Below are positions 1-6,744 of a DNA stretch of 10,009 nucleotides, in pieces. The notes under the pieces were generated by a model. That model was given only the letters and a program-made list of their open reading frames with translations. It was not told the DNA's origin and made no database searches. The DNA comes from JBBRLA01 sp038231615. GTDB taxonomy: Bacteria; Myxococcota_A; Polyangia; Palsa-1104; JAEUJZ01. The DNA lies in the NCBI GenBank assembly GCA_038231615.1, contig JBBRLA010000287.1:1-10009 (forward strand), written 5' to 3'. The position numbers and the translations under genes are program-made. The first letter of the stretch is position 1, and every line of letters starts with the position of its first letter.

Positions 1-464
1 GCGTTCAGATCATAGGTGATCTCGCGGAAGCTGGGCTTGGCCGAGGGCCGGGACAGTTCGGCGCGGACGCGCACCTGGCCGCCTTCGGTGGGTAGCTTCT
101 CCGCCGGGACCACGAAAAGCAGGGTCCGCGTCCCGGCAGAGAGCAGCCGCACGTCGCGGACCTGCTGGTAGGTGGTCTTCTTCGCCTGGAACACCGAAAA
201 GGTCAGGCTGTGGGCCTTGGGTGTGCCCTTGGCTGGCACCGTCACCTTCACTTTGCACAGCAAATCCATGTCCTCCCCGGCTGTATGGCTGGGCCGCAGC
301 GGGGCCATCCCGGCCTCGTCGTTCAACTCGCCGCACTCCATCGAGGTCAGCTCGTAGACCGCCGGAGACGCCTCGCGCCCTGTCTCCTGGGCGAGGGCCG
401 GGACGGGTCCCATGACGAGCCCCAGGACAGGAATGACGAGACATCCAAGAATCAAGCTTCTCAT
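1..464 (-). CDS. Secreted protein of unknown function, 3' end cut by window edge
   Basis: I do not recognise this protein. The open frame runs leftwards off the window, so only about 154 residues are visible. The N-terminus is a clear Sec signal peptide: MRSLILGC, a hydrophobic stretch, then a likely signal peptidase I site after PALA (PALA-QE). The mature part is rich in short Val/Lys/Thr stretches such as LCKVKVTV and TLLFVV, which suggests a beta-sandwich fold, and it has two cysteines (in MECGEL and DLLCKV) that could form a disulphide outside the cytoplasm. I chose ATG at 464 because AGAGGG ends nine bases before it. An in-frame ATG at 473 abuts the same purine run and is less likely. 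The gene lies 52 bases after the glycosidase stop on the same strand, so it may be co-transcribed with it, although a TATAAA element just upstream could give it its own start. Confidence 0.75.
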   Translation of the reverse strand, partial: MRSLILGCLVIPVLGLVMGPVPALAQETGREASPAVYELTSMECGELNDEAGMAPLRPSHTAGEDMDLLCKVKVTVPAKGTPKAHSLTFSVFQAKKTTYQQVRDVRLLSAGTRTLLFVVPAEKLPTEGGQVRVRAELSRPSAKPSFREITYDLN

Positions 465-480
465 GCTACGCATCCCTCTC

Positions 481-486
481 TTTATA
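481..486 (-). promoter_or_regulatory. Possible -10 hexamer upstream of the truncated secreted protein gene
   Basis: TATAAA on the minus strand (5 of 6 to the sigma70 -10 consensus) lies in the short gap after the glycosidase gene. It would start transcription at about 474-475, giving a leader of about ten bases before ATG 464. No convincing -35 element is found 16-18 bases further upstream (best is TTCGAC), so this is only a weak candidate. Confidence 0.2.
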
Positions 487-516
487 CTCGGTATGAAGGT
501 CAGGTCGAAGTTTTGG

Positions 517-2085
517 CTACTGGGGAAGCGGGTAGCGCGAGAGCAGGTCGGCGGAAAGGCCCCCCGCCGCGATCACCTGCCGGTAGATGTCCACCGCCTC
601 CCGGGGGGTGCGGGTCTTTTTGCTGTCCGGCTCCAGTTGGTAGAGGCCGAAACGCATCGACATGCCGTGGTTCCACTCGTAGTTGTCCACCAGCGTCCAG
701 TAGAAGTACCCCTCCACGCGGGCGCCATCGGTGATGGCCCGCTGAAGCTGGGTCAGGTGCTGCACCAGATAGTGCGGAGCGGCGGCATGGTCCTGGTCCG
801 AGGACCCGTTCTCGGTAATGAGCGCCGGCACCCCATAGCTCCGGGCAAACATGACCACGTCGTAGAGGCCCTGGGGGTATTCGGTCCACAGGGTCAGGGT
901 CAGTGGGTTGAAGCGGGTCCTTTGCGAAAGCTGGGGCAGGAAAGGCCCCGACGTCCCGTCGACGATGGCCCGGGTATAGTAGTTGATCCCCAGGTAGTCC
1001 ATGCGCCCGGCCAGGTCGTCACGGTGGGTGATCTGCCCGTTCAGGTTTGCGTCCAGGTCGCCGCGGATGGTCGCGTTCAGGAAGAACTCATTGTAGATGT
1101 AGAACAGGTCCCTGGCGCCCTGCACGTCCTTTGGGTTCTCCGGGTCGCGGGGAGTGGCCGGGGTCAGGTTGTAGACCAGGCCCACCCGGGCGGCGGTGCC
1201 GGTGCCGGCGTCTACGGTGTCGTTGTGCTTGATGGCGTCGTACATCCTGGCGTGGGCGTCGATCATCGAAAGGGCCGCGGTGATGCCGAGGAAACGGTTG
1301 TGGCCCTGGCCGTCGGGCGTGGGGTCCTGCACCAGGCTCACGGATGGGGGGTTGGTGCGGTCGGCAGTGGGAAAGATGTAGCCCGGGATGACCACGGCGA
1401 AGGGTTCGTTCAGGGTGGCCCACAGGTCCACCTGGCCGCCGAACTCTTTGGCCGCGAAGCCGGCGTACTTGGCGATCTCGGGGACGACGTCCTTGCCCAG
1501 CCAGCCATTGGCCTTGCAGTGGAGCACGTCCTTGTGGCAGCCCACGGCGTCGTGGATCCACGAGGGCAGAGTGTAGTGGTGCAAGGTGACCAGAGGCAAA
1601 AGGTGACGCTGGGAAAGGGCGGCGAAGACTGCGTGGTAATGGGCCAGGGCCTTTGGGTCGGCCAGGTTCTTCAGTGCCTCATAACCCTCGACGCCCACGG
1701 TGGAGGTGGGGAAGATTCGCGACCACTCCAGACTCAGGCGGACGGCGTTGCCGCCAAGCTGGTCCTTGACCAGATCGAAGTCCTCGGCGAAGAGTTCATA
1801 ACTCCCCGGGGCGTGCTGCAGCGGCTCGCCGGTGACGAAGGTGCTGGGGTCGTTCTTGATCTCCTTCGAGGTGACGAAGTCATACCAGTCGCTGTGGCTG
1901 TCGATGCACTCGGCGTCGGGGACGGTGGGACAACCGGGGTCATTCTGGAAGCCGGCGGTGGCCACGCCGTAGTAGAAGCCGGCGGGGAAGGGCGCATCGC
2001 CGCCGCCGCACCCAATAAAGGTGGCGGCCAGGCTGGCCAGGAGGAAACGTACGGAAAAGGCGGGAAGCGGGGTGGGGCAGCGCAT
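517..2085 (-). CDS. Glycoside hydrolase family 1 (beta-glucosidase/beta-galactosidase type), exported lipoprotein
   Basis: A retaining beta-glycosidase of family GH1, 522 residues; many GH1 enzymes are about 450. The acid/base glutamate is in TLNEP (E227) and the nucleophile is in ITENG (E425). Other family landmarks are AGFQ (Q47), TLHHYTLPSW (HH at 169-170), GINYY (366-370) and YWTLVDNYEW (462-471). The N-terminal pattern AGFQ...DWYDFV resembles archaeal LacS-type enzymes more than the usual AYQIEG form. Residues 1-26 look like a lipoprotein signal peptide ending in FIGC (C26), followed by GGGDAP. The -3 Phe is unusual for a lipobox, so plain secretion is possible. Cysteine pairs C52/C60 and C183/C190 would suit an oxidising location. 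Substrate cannot be read from sequence. ATG 2085 was chosen because the signal peptide begins there; the frame is open 77 codons further up but overlaps the upstream gene. GAGG lies 14 bases before the ATG, a long spacing, and the upstream stop is 11 bases away, so co-transcription is likely. Confidence 0.93.
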   Translation of the reverse strand: MRCPTPLPAFSVRFLLASLAATFIGCGGGDAPFPAGFYYGVATAGFQNDPGCPTVPDAECIDSHSDWYDFVTSKEIKNDPSTFVTGEPLQHAPGSYELFAEDFDLVKDQLGGNAVRLSLEWSRIFPTSTVGVEGYEALKNLADPKALAHYHAVFAALSQRHLLPLVTLHHYTLPSWIHDAVGCHKDVLHCKANGWLGKDVVPEIAKYAGFAAKEFGGQVDLWATLNEPFAVVIPGYIFPTADRTNPPSVSLVQDPTPDGQGHNRFLGITAALSMIDAHARMYDAIKHNDTVDAGTGTAARVGLVYNLTPATPRDPENPKDVQGARDLFYIYNEFFLNATIRGDLDANLNGQITHRDDLAGRMDYLGINYYTRAIVDGTSGPFLPQLSQRTRFNPLTLTLWTEYPQGLYDVVMFARSYGVPALITENGSSDQDHAAAPHYLVQHLTQLQRAITDGARVEGYFYWTLVDNYEWNHGMSMRFGLYQLEPDSKKTRTPREAVDIYRQVIAAGGLSADLLSRYPLPQ

Positions 2086-2096
2086 GGGCGCGTATC

Positions 2097-3323
2097 TTAC
2101 CTCGATTGGCTGCCGCGCCGCTCCTCTCGTTCGTCCAGGTAGGACAGGAAGAGCTGGCGGCGGTGCCGCGCCTCGCCGAGCAGCGCCTCGAAGGCGTCTT
2201 CGCCCAGCTCGCCGCGGAGGGCCTCGATCTGCCGGTCGCACAAGTCGGCGGCGCCGTCCATCCGACGACACCGCAGGGTCGCCGCGGCATGGATCAGTAC
2301 GCTGTAGGCCTCGCACGGGTCGCCCGCGATGCGCAGGGCCGCGGCGGTGACGCCGGTCAGCAGAAGGAACCAGCCGGCGCTGTAGTGGCGCCCCTGAAGG
2401 AAGCGCAGGATGTCCCGGATCTCGACCCGCGCCGGCAGGGAGAAGGGCGCAGTGCCGCTGAGGAGCGCCATCATGCGGAAGAGCCGCGCGACGGTGCCGT
2501 GCCCGGCGGGGGGCTGCCCCGCATGGCGCAACAGGAATTCGTCGAGGAGGGCAATGCCGTATCGCCGGTTACAGCCCAGCATCACCCCGCAGAGCAGGAG
2601 GCGGGTGGTCTGCTCCTCCGCCTGCAGGTCGGCGGCCTCGCGAACTGCCGCCTGGAGGTGACCGACAGCCAGGTCCGACCGTCCCACCGCCAGCTCGATA
2701 CCGCCCACGATGGCCCGCACGGTACACAGGAGCGCAGCCGGCGCCGTTCCCTCCTGGATCACCTGTTCCAGCTGGAGTCTTGCCGCGCCCACGTCGCCCA
2801 CCATGAGGAGCGCCTCGCCCAGGGCCAGCCCGGCGTAGCCCCGGGCGGTGATCGCCTCCATGCCCGGGTCGGCGCCGACCTTCTGCCGGGTCTCGTTGAG
2901 GGCGTGCATCGCCACCACCGCCCGCTCCGGGTCCTGCTCGGCGTCACCGCAGGCGCGGTACAGGCGGGCCACGGAGTCTACCAGCAGTACCGAGGGGGAG
3001 ACCGGCCCCGGCTTCTGGGCCAAAAGCTCGTCGGCCCGCTTGTAGTCACCGCGCCCCATGGCGGCCATGGCGGCGAAGGCCCGGGTGCCGGCGGTGATGT
3101 CCGCCGACTTGCCGGCGATCACCGCCCCCTGTCCAAGCTGGCTGATCCGGTTGACCCAGCCCGCCGTCACGCCCTCGACCCAACATCGCCGCAGCCACTG
3201 CTCCGGGCCGTCGCTTTCGTGGGGCGTGATGGCCGACTGCGGCTGCGGCTGCATCGCCGGTTGCAGATGGGGGGGCCCGGAAGGGTGCGGGGGGCCTGAT
3301 GGAAGTTGCGATGACAGGCTCAT
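2097..3323 (-). CDS. Helical-repeat (TPR-like) protein of unknown function
   Basis: I cannot assign a function. The 408-residue protein has no signal peptide or membrane segment, so it is probably cytoplasmic. Residues 8-30 are a Pro/His/Gln-rich head that includes a direct repeat of SGPPH. From about residue 45 to 400 the sequence is almost all amphipathic helix, rich in Ala, Leu, Arg and Glu. Stretches such as RGDYKRADELL (91-101), ALGEALLMVGDVGAARLQLEQVI (168-189, shown in outline only) and GRSDLAVGHLQAAV look like degenerate TPR helical pairs, the usual role being protein-protein contacts. The C-terminus is a charged helix (YLDEREERRGSQSR). ATG 3323 is backed by GAGG five bases upstream. 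A long open frame on the opposite strand is treated as a GC-driven shadow. The gene is first in a leftward unit, 11 bases before the GH1 gene, and divergent from the threonine aldolase gene. Confidence 0.8.
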   Translation of the reverse strand: MSLSSQLPSGPPHPSGPPHLQPAMQPQPQSAITPHESDGPEQWLRRCWVEGVTAGWVNRISQLGQGAVIAGKSADITAGTRAFAAMAAMGRGDYKRADELLAQKPGPVSPSVLLVDSVARLYRACGDAEQDPERAVVAMHALNETRQKVGADPGMEAITARGYAGLALGEALLMVGDVGAARLQLEQVIQEGTAPAALLCTVRAIVGGIELAVGRSDLAVGHLQAAVREAADLQAEEQTTRLLLCGVMLGCNRRYGIALLDEFLLRHAGQPPAGHGTVARLFRMMALLSGTAPFSLPARVEIRDILRFLQGRHYSAGWFLLLTGVTAAALRIAGDPCEAYSVLIHAAATLRCRRMDGAADLCDRQIEALRGELGEDAFEALLGEARHRRQLFLSYLDEREERRGSQSR

Positions 3324-3359
3324 GATTTCCTCGAAGGCAGAAACCGATGAGGCAGGTCC

Positions 3360-3370
3360 GGTCCCGGATC
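3360..3370. repeat. Dyad site A (GGTCCCGGATC) in divergent control region
   Basis: GGTCCCGGATC is an imperfect 11-bp dyad. Read on the minus strand, the element at 3460-3470 is GATCCCGGATC, matching this one at 10 of 11 positions. Centres are at 3365 and 3465, exactly 100 bp apart, flanking the region between two divergent genes. This could be a pair of binding sites for a dimeric regulator; the function is inferred from position only. Confidence 0.3.
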
Positions 3371-3378
3371 TGCAGTTT

Positions 3379-3400
3379 CATAGGTTGCGCACTTACTATG
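3379..3400. promoter_or_regulatory. Interrupted palindrome CATAG-N12-CTATG, possible operator
   Basis: CATAG (3379-3383) and CTATG (3396-3400) form a perfect 5-bp inverted repeat around a 12-base centre that itself contains the palindrome TGCGCA. The right half overlaps the candidate -10 element of the leftward promoter, where a bound repressor could block transcription. The arms are short, so chance is not excluded. Confidence 0.2.
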
Positions 3401-3423
3401 CAATTTGTCGGCTGCCCCGGCAA
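3395..3423 (-). promoter_or_regulatory. Candidate sigma70-type promoter for the leftward helical-repeat/GH1 unit
   Basis: On the minus strand TTGCCG (3418-3423, 4 of 6 to the -35 consensus) is followed after exactly 17 bases by CATAGT (3395-3400, 4 of 6 to the -10 consensus). Transcription would start near 3388, leaving a leader of about 65 bases before ATG 3323. The element matches are moderate. I could not find an equally good rightward promoter for the threonine aldolase gene in the same gap. Confidence 0.35.
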
Positions 3424-3459
3424 GTTTGTTACGTCTTCGGCCGCGAAATATGGGCCGGT

Positions 3460-3470
3460 GATCCGGGATC
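3460..3470. repeat. Dyad site B (GATCCGGGATC) in divergent control region
   Basis: GATCCGGGATC is a perfect 5+1+5 dyad lying 27 bases before the threonine aldolase start. It repeats, in inverted orientation, site A at 3360-3370 with one mismatch. Its position in the presumed leader or promoter of the rightward genes would allow the same factor to act on both directions. Confidence 0.3.
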
Positions 3471-3496
3471 GAGTTGCGGGTATGCTCGGCGTCACT

Positions 3497-4546
3497 ATGG
3501 AACATGCCCTGCGTACACCGGTGGACCTGCGAAGCGATACAGTGACAAAACCAACCGCCGCCATGAGGCAGGCGATGGCCCAGGCCGACGTCGGAGACGA
3601 CGGGTATGGCGAGGACCCCACCGTGAACCGGCTTCAGCAGGAAGTGGCGGCACGGCTGGGGAAGCCGGCCGGGCTCTTCGTGCCCTCGGGGGTGATGGCC
3701 AACCAGGTGGCGCTGCGGGTGCATTGCCATCACGGGGACGACGTGCTCATCGGGGAGGAGGCCCACAACCAGTGGCACGAGAATGGGGCGGCGGCGGCGC
3801 TGGCGGGGGTGCAGATCTCGGTGCTGGGGCAGGGCGGGCTCTTCCGGGGGGCGGACGTGGAGGCGGCGTTCAAGCCCGACAACCAGCTGTACCCGCCGAC
3901 CCGGCTGCTTTGCGTGGAGAACACCCACAACCGCGGTGGCGGGCGGGTGTGGCCGCTCGGGCAGATCGAGGAGGTCTGCGCCGCCGGGCGAAAGCTGGGC
4001 CTTGCGCTTCATCTGGACGGGGCACGGCTGTGGAATGCCGAGGTACAGAGCGGCATTTCGGCGGCGACGCTGGCCGCGCCCTTCGACACGGTGTCGGTGT
4101 GCCTGTCCAAGGGGCTGGGTGCGCCGGTGGGCTCGGTGCTTGTGGGGTCCAAGGAGGCGATCCACCGGGCGCGGCGCTATCGGCAGATGTACGGCGGCGG
4201 CATGCGGCAGGCGGGGGTGCTGGCGGCGGCGGGGCTGTATGCGCTGGCGAACCATGTGACGCGCCTGGCGGAGGACCACGAGCATGCCCGGTTGATCGGC
4301 GAGCGCCTGTCCCGTCTGCCCCACGTGCGTCTGGTGGCCGAGGTGGAGACCAACATCGTGGTGTTCGACGTGCTGGAACCTTTGCCCATGGCACAGGTGG
4401 TGGCGGCCCGGCTGCGGGAGCGGGGGGTGTTGATGAACGCCTTTGGCAAGCGCCGGCTGCGGGCGGTGACCCACCTGGACGTCAACCAAGCGGGCTGCGA
4501 GCAAGCCTGCGACGTGCTGGCCGAGCTTTTGGGGCAGGCCCCGTGA
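3497..4546 (+). CDS. ltaE: Low-specificity L-threonine aldolase (PLP-dependent)
   Basis: Cleaves L-threonine or L-allo-threonine to glycine and acetaldehyde in the cytoplasm, using pyridoxal phosphate (fold type I aminotransferase superfamily). From ATG 3497 the protein is 349 residues, close to the family norm of about 330-345. It opens with the family hallmark DLRSDTVTKPT (10-20), followed by VGDDGYGEDPTVN (32-44), the cofactor-binding loop FVPSGVMANQ (61-70), H90, ENTHNRGGGR (141-150), HLDGAR (172-177, with D174 contacting the PLP ring nitrogen in this superfamily), and CLSKGLGAPVGS (202-213) in which K205 is the Schiff-base lysine. GGGMRQAG (233-240) is also typical. The frame is open back to an ATG at 3347 but the extra residues do not resemble the family. 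ATG 3482 is a possible alternative; neither start has a strong Shine-Dalgarno sequence. Which stereoisomer is preferred cannot be read here. It overlaps the next gene by four bases. Confidence 0.95.
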   Translation: MEHALRTPVDLRSDTVTKPTAAMRQAMAQADVGDDGYGEDPTVNRLQQEVAARLGKPAGLFVPSGVMANQVALRVHCHHGDDVLIGEEAHNQWHENGAAAALAGVQISVLGQGGLFRGADVEAAFKPDNQLYPPTRLLCVENTHNRGGGRVWPLGQIEEVCAAGRKLGLALHLDGARLWNAEVQSGISAATLAAPFDTVSVCLSKGLGAPVGSVLVGSKEAIHRARRYRQMYGGGMRQAGVLAAAGLYALANHVTRLAEDHEHARLIGERLSRLPHVRLVAEVETNIVVFDVLEPLPMAQVVAARLRERGVLMNAFGKRRLRAVTHLDVNQAGCEQACDVLAELLGQAP

Positions 4547-5604
4547 ATCGGGTGGCCTTGCGGGCGCATGGGGTTTTGCTGTCCGGCCTGCTTTGGGCCT
4601 GCTCGTCAGCGCCGCTGCCGGCCGACCTGTCCCGGGGGCAGCAACTGGAGGCGCAACGGCGGGATGACGAGGCCCTGGTTGCCTACCGCACCGGCAGGGA
4701 GGGCTGCCGCTACGCCGGGGCGCGGGCCCGGGACGACTGCGGCCTGCTTGCCTTCCGTGAAGGGCAGGTACTGGAGCGGCTGGGGCGGATCGAGGAGGCC
4801 AAGGCGGCCTTCCTGCGTACCCGTGAGCTGACGGTGGATGGGCGCCTGGCGGGACGGGCGCTGGTGCGCGCGGCGCTGCTTTGCGCGGAGCAACTGAAGC
4901 AAAAAGACCAGGCGCTGGCCCTGTGCCGGCTGGTGATCGGGCGCTGGCCGGACGAGGTCCCGGCGGAGGACGCGCTGCGCCTGCTGTGCCAGGTGCAGGG
5001 GGACGACCCCGGCCTGCCGGCGGAGCTGGATCGGATCGCCAGCGACCTGCGAGACCACGAGGTCAGCGGCTTTGCGCTGCTCTACCGGGCGGAGCGAGCG
5101 GAGCGGGATGGGCAGTCCCAGGTGGCGGTGGATCGCTACGACGAGCTGTGGCGGCGCTTCCCGCGGGGCCCGCTGCGGGATGACGCCGCGTACAAGGCGG
5201 CGCTGCTCCTGCGCAAGCTTTTGCGGCCCGAGCAGGCGGCGGAGCACCTGGTGCGGCTGGAGAAGACTTTTCGTTCGTCCCTTGTGGTGGGGCATTACAA
5301 AACCCTTCTTTTGGACGACGCGGCCCTGCTTCTGGGGCAGATCTACCTGAGCGACCTGCACCGTTTTGACCAGGCGATCCAGGCGCTCAAGGGCTTACTG
5401 AAGCGGCAACCGAACTCGCTTTTGTGCGACGACGCCCTGTATCTGATGGCGCAGGCGGCGCTCGGGCGGCACGCCTTGCCGCTGCCCGGCGACCGCGCCG
5501 AGGCGTGCGGCTACCTGCGGCAGCTTCGAGAACGCTACCCCGACGGCAACATGGTCCGCAGAGCGGCCCGGGACGAGGAACGCCTGGGCTGCCGCGGCAA
5601 GTAG
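4543..5604 (+). CDS. TPR-type lipoprotein of unknown function
   Basis: A 353-residue protein starting at GTG 4543, whose GTGA overlaps the TGA stop of the threonine aldolase gene; this arrangement usually means translational coupling. The N-terminus is a lipoprotein signal peptide (VLLSGLLWAC-SSAP, lipid-bearing C20), and the residues after it do not show a +2 Asp, so outer-membrane sorting is the default guess. The rest is helical repeats: DDEALVAYRTG (41-51), GRIEEAKAAFLRTREL (81-96), QSQVAVDRYDELWRRFPRG (181-199) and HRFDQAIQALKGLLKRQPN (273-291), all with the TPR pattern of a small-residue helix pair ending in a P-containing turn. The layout recalls BamD/YbgF-like periplasmic TPR proteins, but I see no specific match. 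Several cysteines (C55, C66, C114, C128, C148, C295, C322, C350) could pair in the periplasm. A link to threonine metabolism is not evident from the protein itself. A second in-frame GTG at 4552 could also serve as start. Confidence 0.85.
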   Translation: MNRVALRAHGVLLSGLLWACSSAPLPADLSRGQQLEAQRRDDEALVAYRTGREGCRYAGARARDDCGLLAFREGQVLERLGRIEEAKAAFLRTRELTVDGRLAGRALVRAALLCAEQLKQKDQALALCRLVIGRWPDEVPAEDALRLLCQVQGDDPGLPAELDRIASDLRDHEVSGFALLYRAERAERDGQSQVAVDRYDELWRRFPRGPLRDDAAYKAALLLRKLLRPEQAAEHLVRLEKTFRSSLVVGHYKTLLLDDAALLLGQIYLSDLHRFDQAIQALKGLLKRQPNSLLCDDALYLMAQAALGRHALPLPGDRAEACGYLRQLRERYPDGNMVRRAARDEERLGCRGK

Positions 5605-5715
5605 CCGGACACGGGCCGTGCACCTCTTGCGCACTTCGTTTTCCGTCGGAGAAAGTGCTTCCGTTGGCCTTCCAGAACGTGGTAGGGAGCAAGCACCAGA
5701 GTATGGAGGCCGTCG

Positions 5716-6714
5716 ATGAAGGAAAGAGTGTTACGTTGGTTGCGCTGCCCGCAGTGCCGGGGCGAGCTGACCCTCAAAGTCAGCGAGAGGACTACCGAGG
5801 AGGTGATGGAGGGGGCGCTGCTTTCCTCCTGCGGGGCGAGCTATTTTATCGTGAAGGGCGTCCCGCGCTTCGTGCGCAGCGATGAGGGCGTCGAGAACTT
5901 CAGCTACGAGTGGCTGCGCCACCGCACCACGCAGCTTGACACGTCGGTACGCAAGGAGTCCGAGGAGACCTTTTTCACCCGCTCGGGCCTGACCCGGGAG
6001 GACCTGTCCGGCAAGCTGGTACTCGACGTGGGCGTCGGCACCGGCCGTTATGCCGACGTGGCCGAGCAATCCAACGCCGAGGTCATCGGCGTGGACCTGT
6101 CCTACGCCGTGGACAGCGCCTTCGCCAACGTCGGGCGGCGGCCGCGGGTACACATCGTACAGGCGGACCTGTTCCACCTGCCCTTTTTACCGTTCACCTT
6201 CGATGCTGCCTACAGCATCGGGGTGCTGCACCATACCCCCGACTGCCAGGCCGCCTTTCGGGCCACCGCGGCCATGGTCAAGGGGGGCGGCAAGCTTGGG
6301 GTGTGGCTGTACCACGGCTACCGGGAGCACCCGAACTCCATCCGCTTCTATCGCGGGCTGGCGCAGAAGCTGCCGCTGCCGCTCCTGTACCTGCTCTCGC
6401 ATGGGGCGGTGCCAGGGTATTACTTCCACAAGATCCCGGTGCTGCGGGGCCTCCTGACGCAGCTTCTGCCCACGGTGTCTCACCACCCCGACTGGCGCTG
6501 GCGGGTGCTCGACACCTTCGATTGGTACTCCCCCAAGTACCAGTCGACGCACACCTACGATCAGGTCTTTGACTGGTTCCGGCGCCTCGACTTCGAGGAC
6601 ATTCGGCCGCTGCGGGACGCGGTCTCCCTGGTGGGTACCCGGCGCCACACCGCACCCCAGCGCACCACCGAGAAGCGCAACGGCAAGGACCCCCACCCGG
6701 TCGCGCAGTCGTAG
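5716..6714 (+). CDS. Class I SAM-dependent methyltransferase with Trm112-like zinc-ribbon N-terminus
   Basis: A 332-residue methyltransferase whose substrate I cannot name. Residues 1-52 form a Trm112-like segment: CPQC (11-14), then SSCGASYFIVKGVPRF (37-52). The family normally has a second CxxC here, but only C39 remains, with Leu at position 36, so zinc binding may be weakened. The Rossmann methyltransferase domain follows: motif I LVLDVGVGTG (101-110), the acidic end of strand 2 VIGVDLS (123-129), QADLFHLPF (149-157), and YSIGVLHHTPD (166-176). The C-terminal block DWYSPKYQSTHTYDQV (269-284) and WF (287-288) is typical of methyltransferases often found with glycan or polysaccharide genes, but no such genes are nearby. 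The last 25 residues are a basic, probably disordered tail. GGAGG at 5705-5709, six bases before the ATG, fixes the start. It stands alone, 111 bases after the lipoprotein gene and convergent with the next one. Confidence 0.88.
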   Translation: MKERVLRWLRCPQCRGELTLKVSERTTEEVMEGALLSSCGASYFIVKGVPRFVRSDEGVENFSYEWLRHRTTQLDTSVRKESEETFFTRSGLTREDLSGKLVLDVGVGTGRYADVAEQSNAEVIGVDLSYAVDSAFANVGRRPRVHIVQADLFHLPFLPFTFDAAYSIGVLHHTPDCQAAFRATAAMVKGGGKLGVWLYHGYREHPNSIRFYRGLAQKLPLPLLYLLSHGAVPGYYFHKIPVLRGLLTQLLPTVSHHPDWRWRVLDTFDWYSPKYQSTHTYDQVFDWFRRLDFEDIRPLRDAVSLVGTRRHTAPQRTTEKRNGKDPHPVAQS

Positions 6715-6715
6715 A

Positions 6716-6744
6716 AGCCGGCTATTCCGCGTCTTCTGCCGGCT
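6716..6744. terminator. Possible bidirectional terminator hairpin between convergent genes
   Basis: AGCCGGC (6716-6722) and GCCGGCT (6738-6744) are a perfect 7-bp inverted repeat with a 15-base loop. It starts two bases after the methyltransferase stop and covers the stop and last codons of the convergent lipoprotein gene. Neither side is followed by a T-run, so intrinsic termination would be inefficient. Confidence 0.25.

Noticed and set aside
412..2142. 576-codon open frame on the plus strand opposite the GH1 gene
   Set aside because: The minus strand encodes an unmistakable GH1 enzyme with both catalytic motifs. The antisense frame is a GC-bias shadow with Val/Gly-rich low-complexity content.
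2106..3299. 397-codon open frame on the plus strand opposite the helical-repeat gene
   Set aside because: The minus-strand frame has a good Shine-Dalgarno sequence, a sensible helical composition and tight spacing to the GH1 gene; the plus frame has none of these.
3347..3496. N-terminal extension of the threonine aldolase by 50 residues
   Set aside because: The frame is open but the residues do not resemble the family, which normally starts a few residues before DLRSDTVTKPT. The stretch also holds the candidate promoter and dyads.
3058..4542. Long plus-strand frame reading into the TPR lipoprotein gene
   Set aside because: It crosses the helical-repeat gene, the control region and all of the threonine aldolase gene in another frame. 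Only the part from GTG 4543, which begins with a lipoprotein signal peptide, is credible.
3385..5636. The 10-mer TTGCGCACTT occurring at 3385-3394 and again at 5627-5636, both in intergenic gaps
   Set aside because: Many shared 10-mers are expected by chance in a 10-kb window, and neither copy is part of a convincing promoter on the plus strand.
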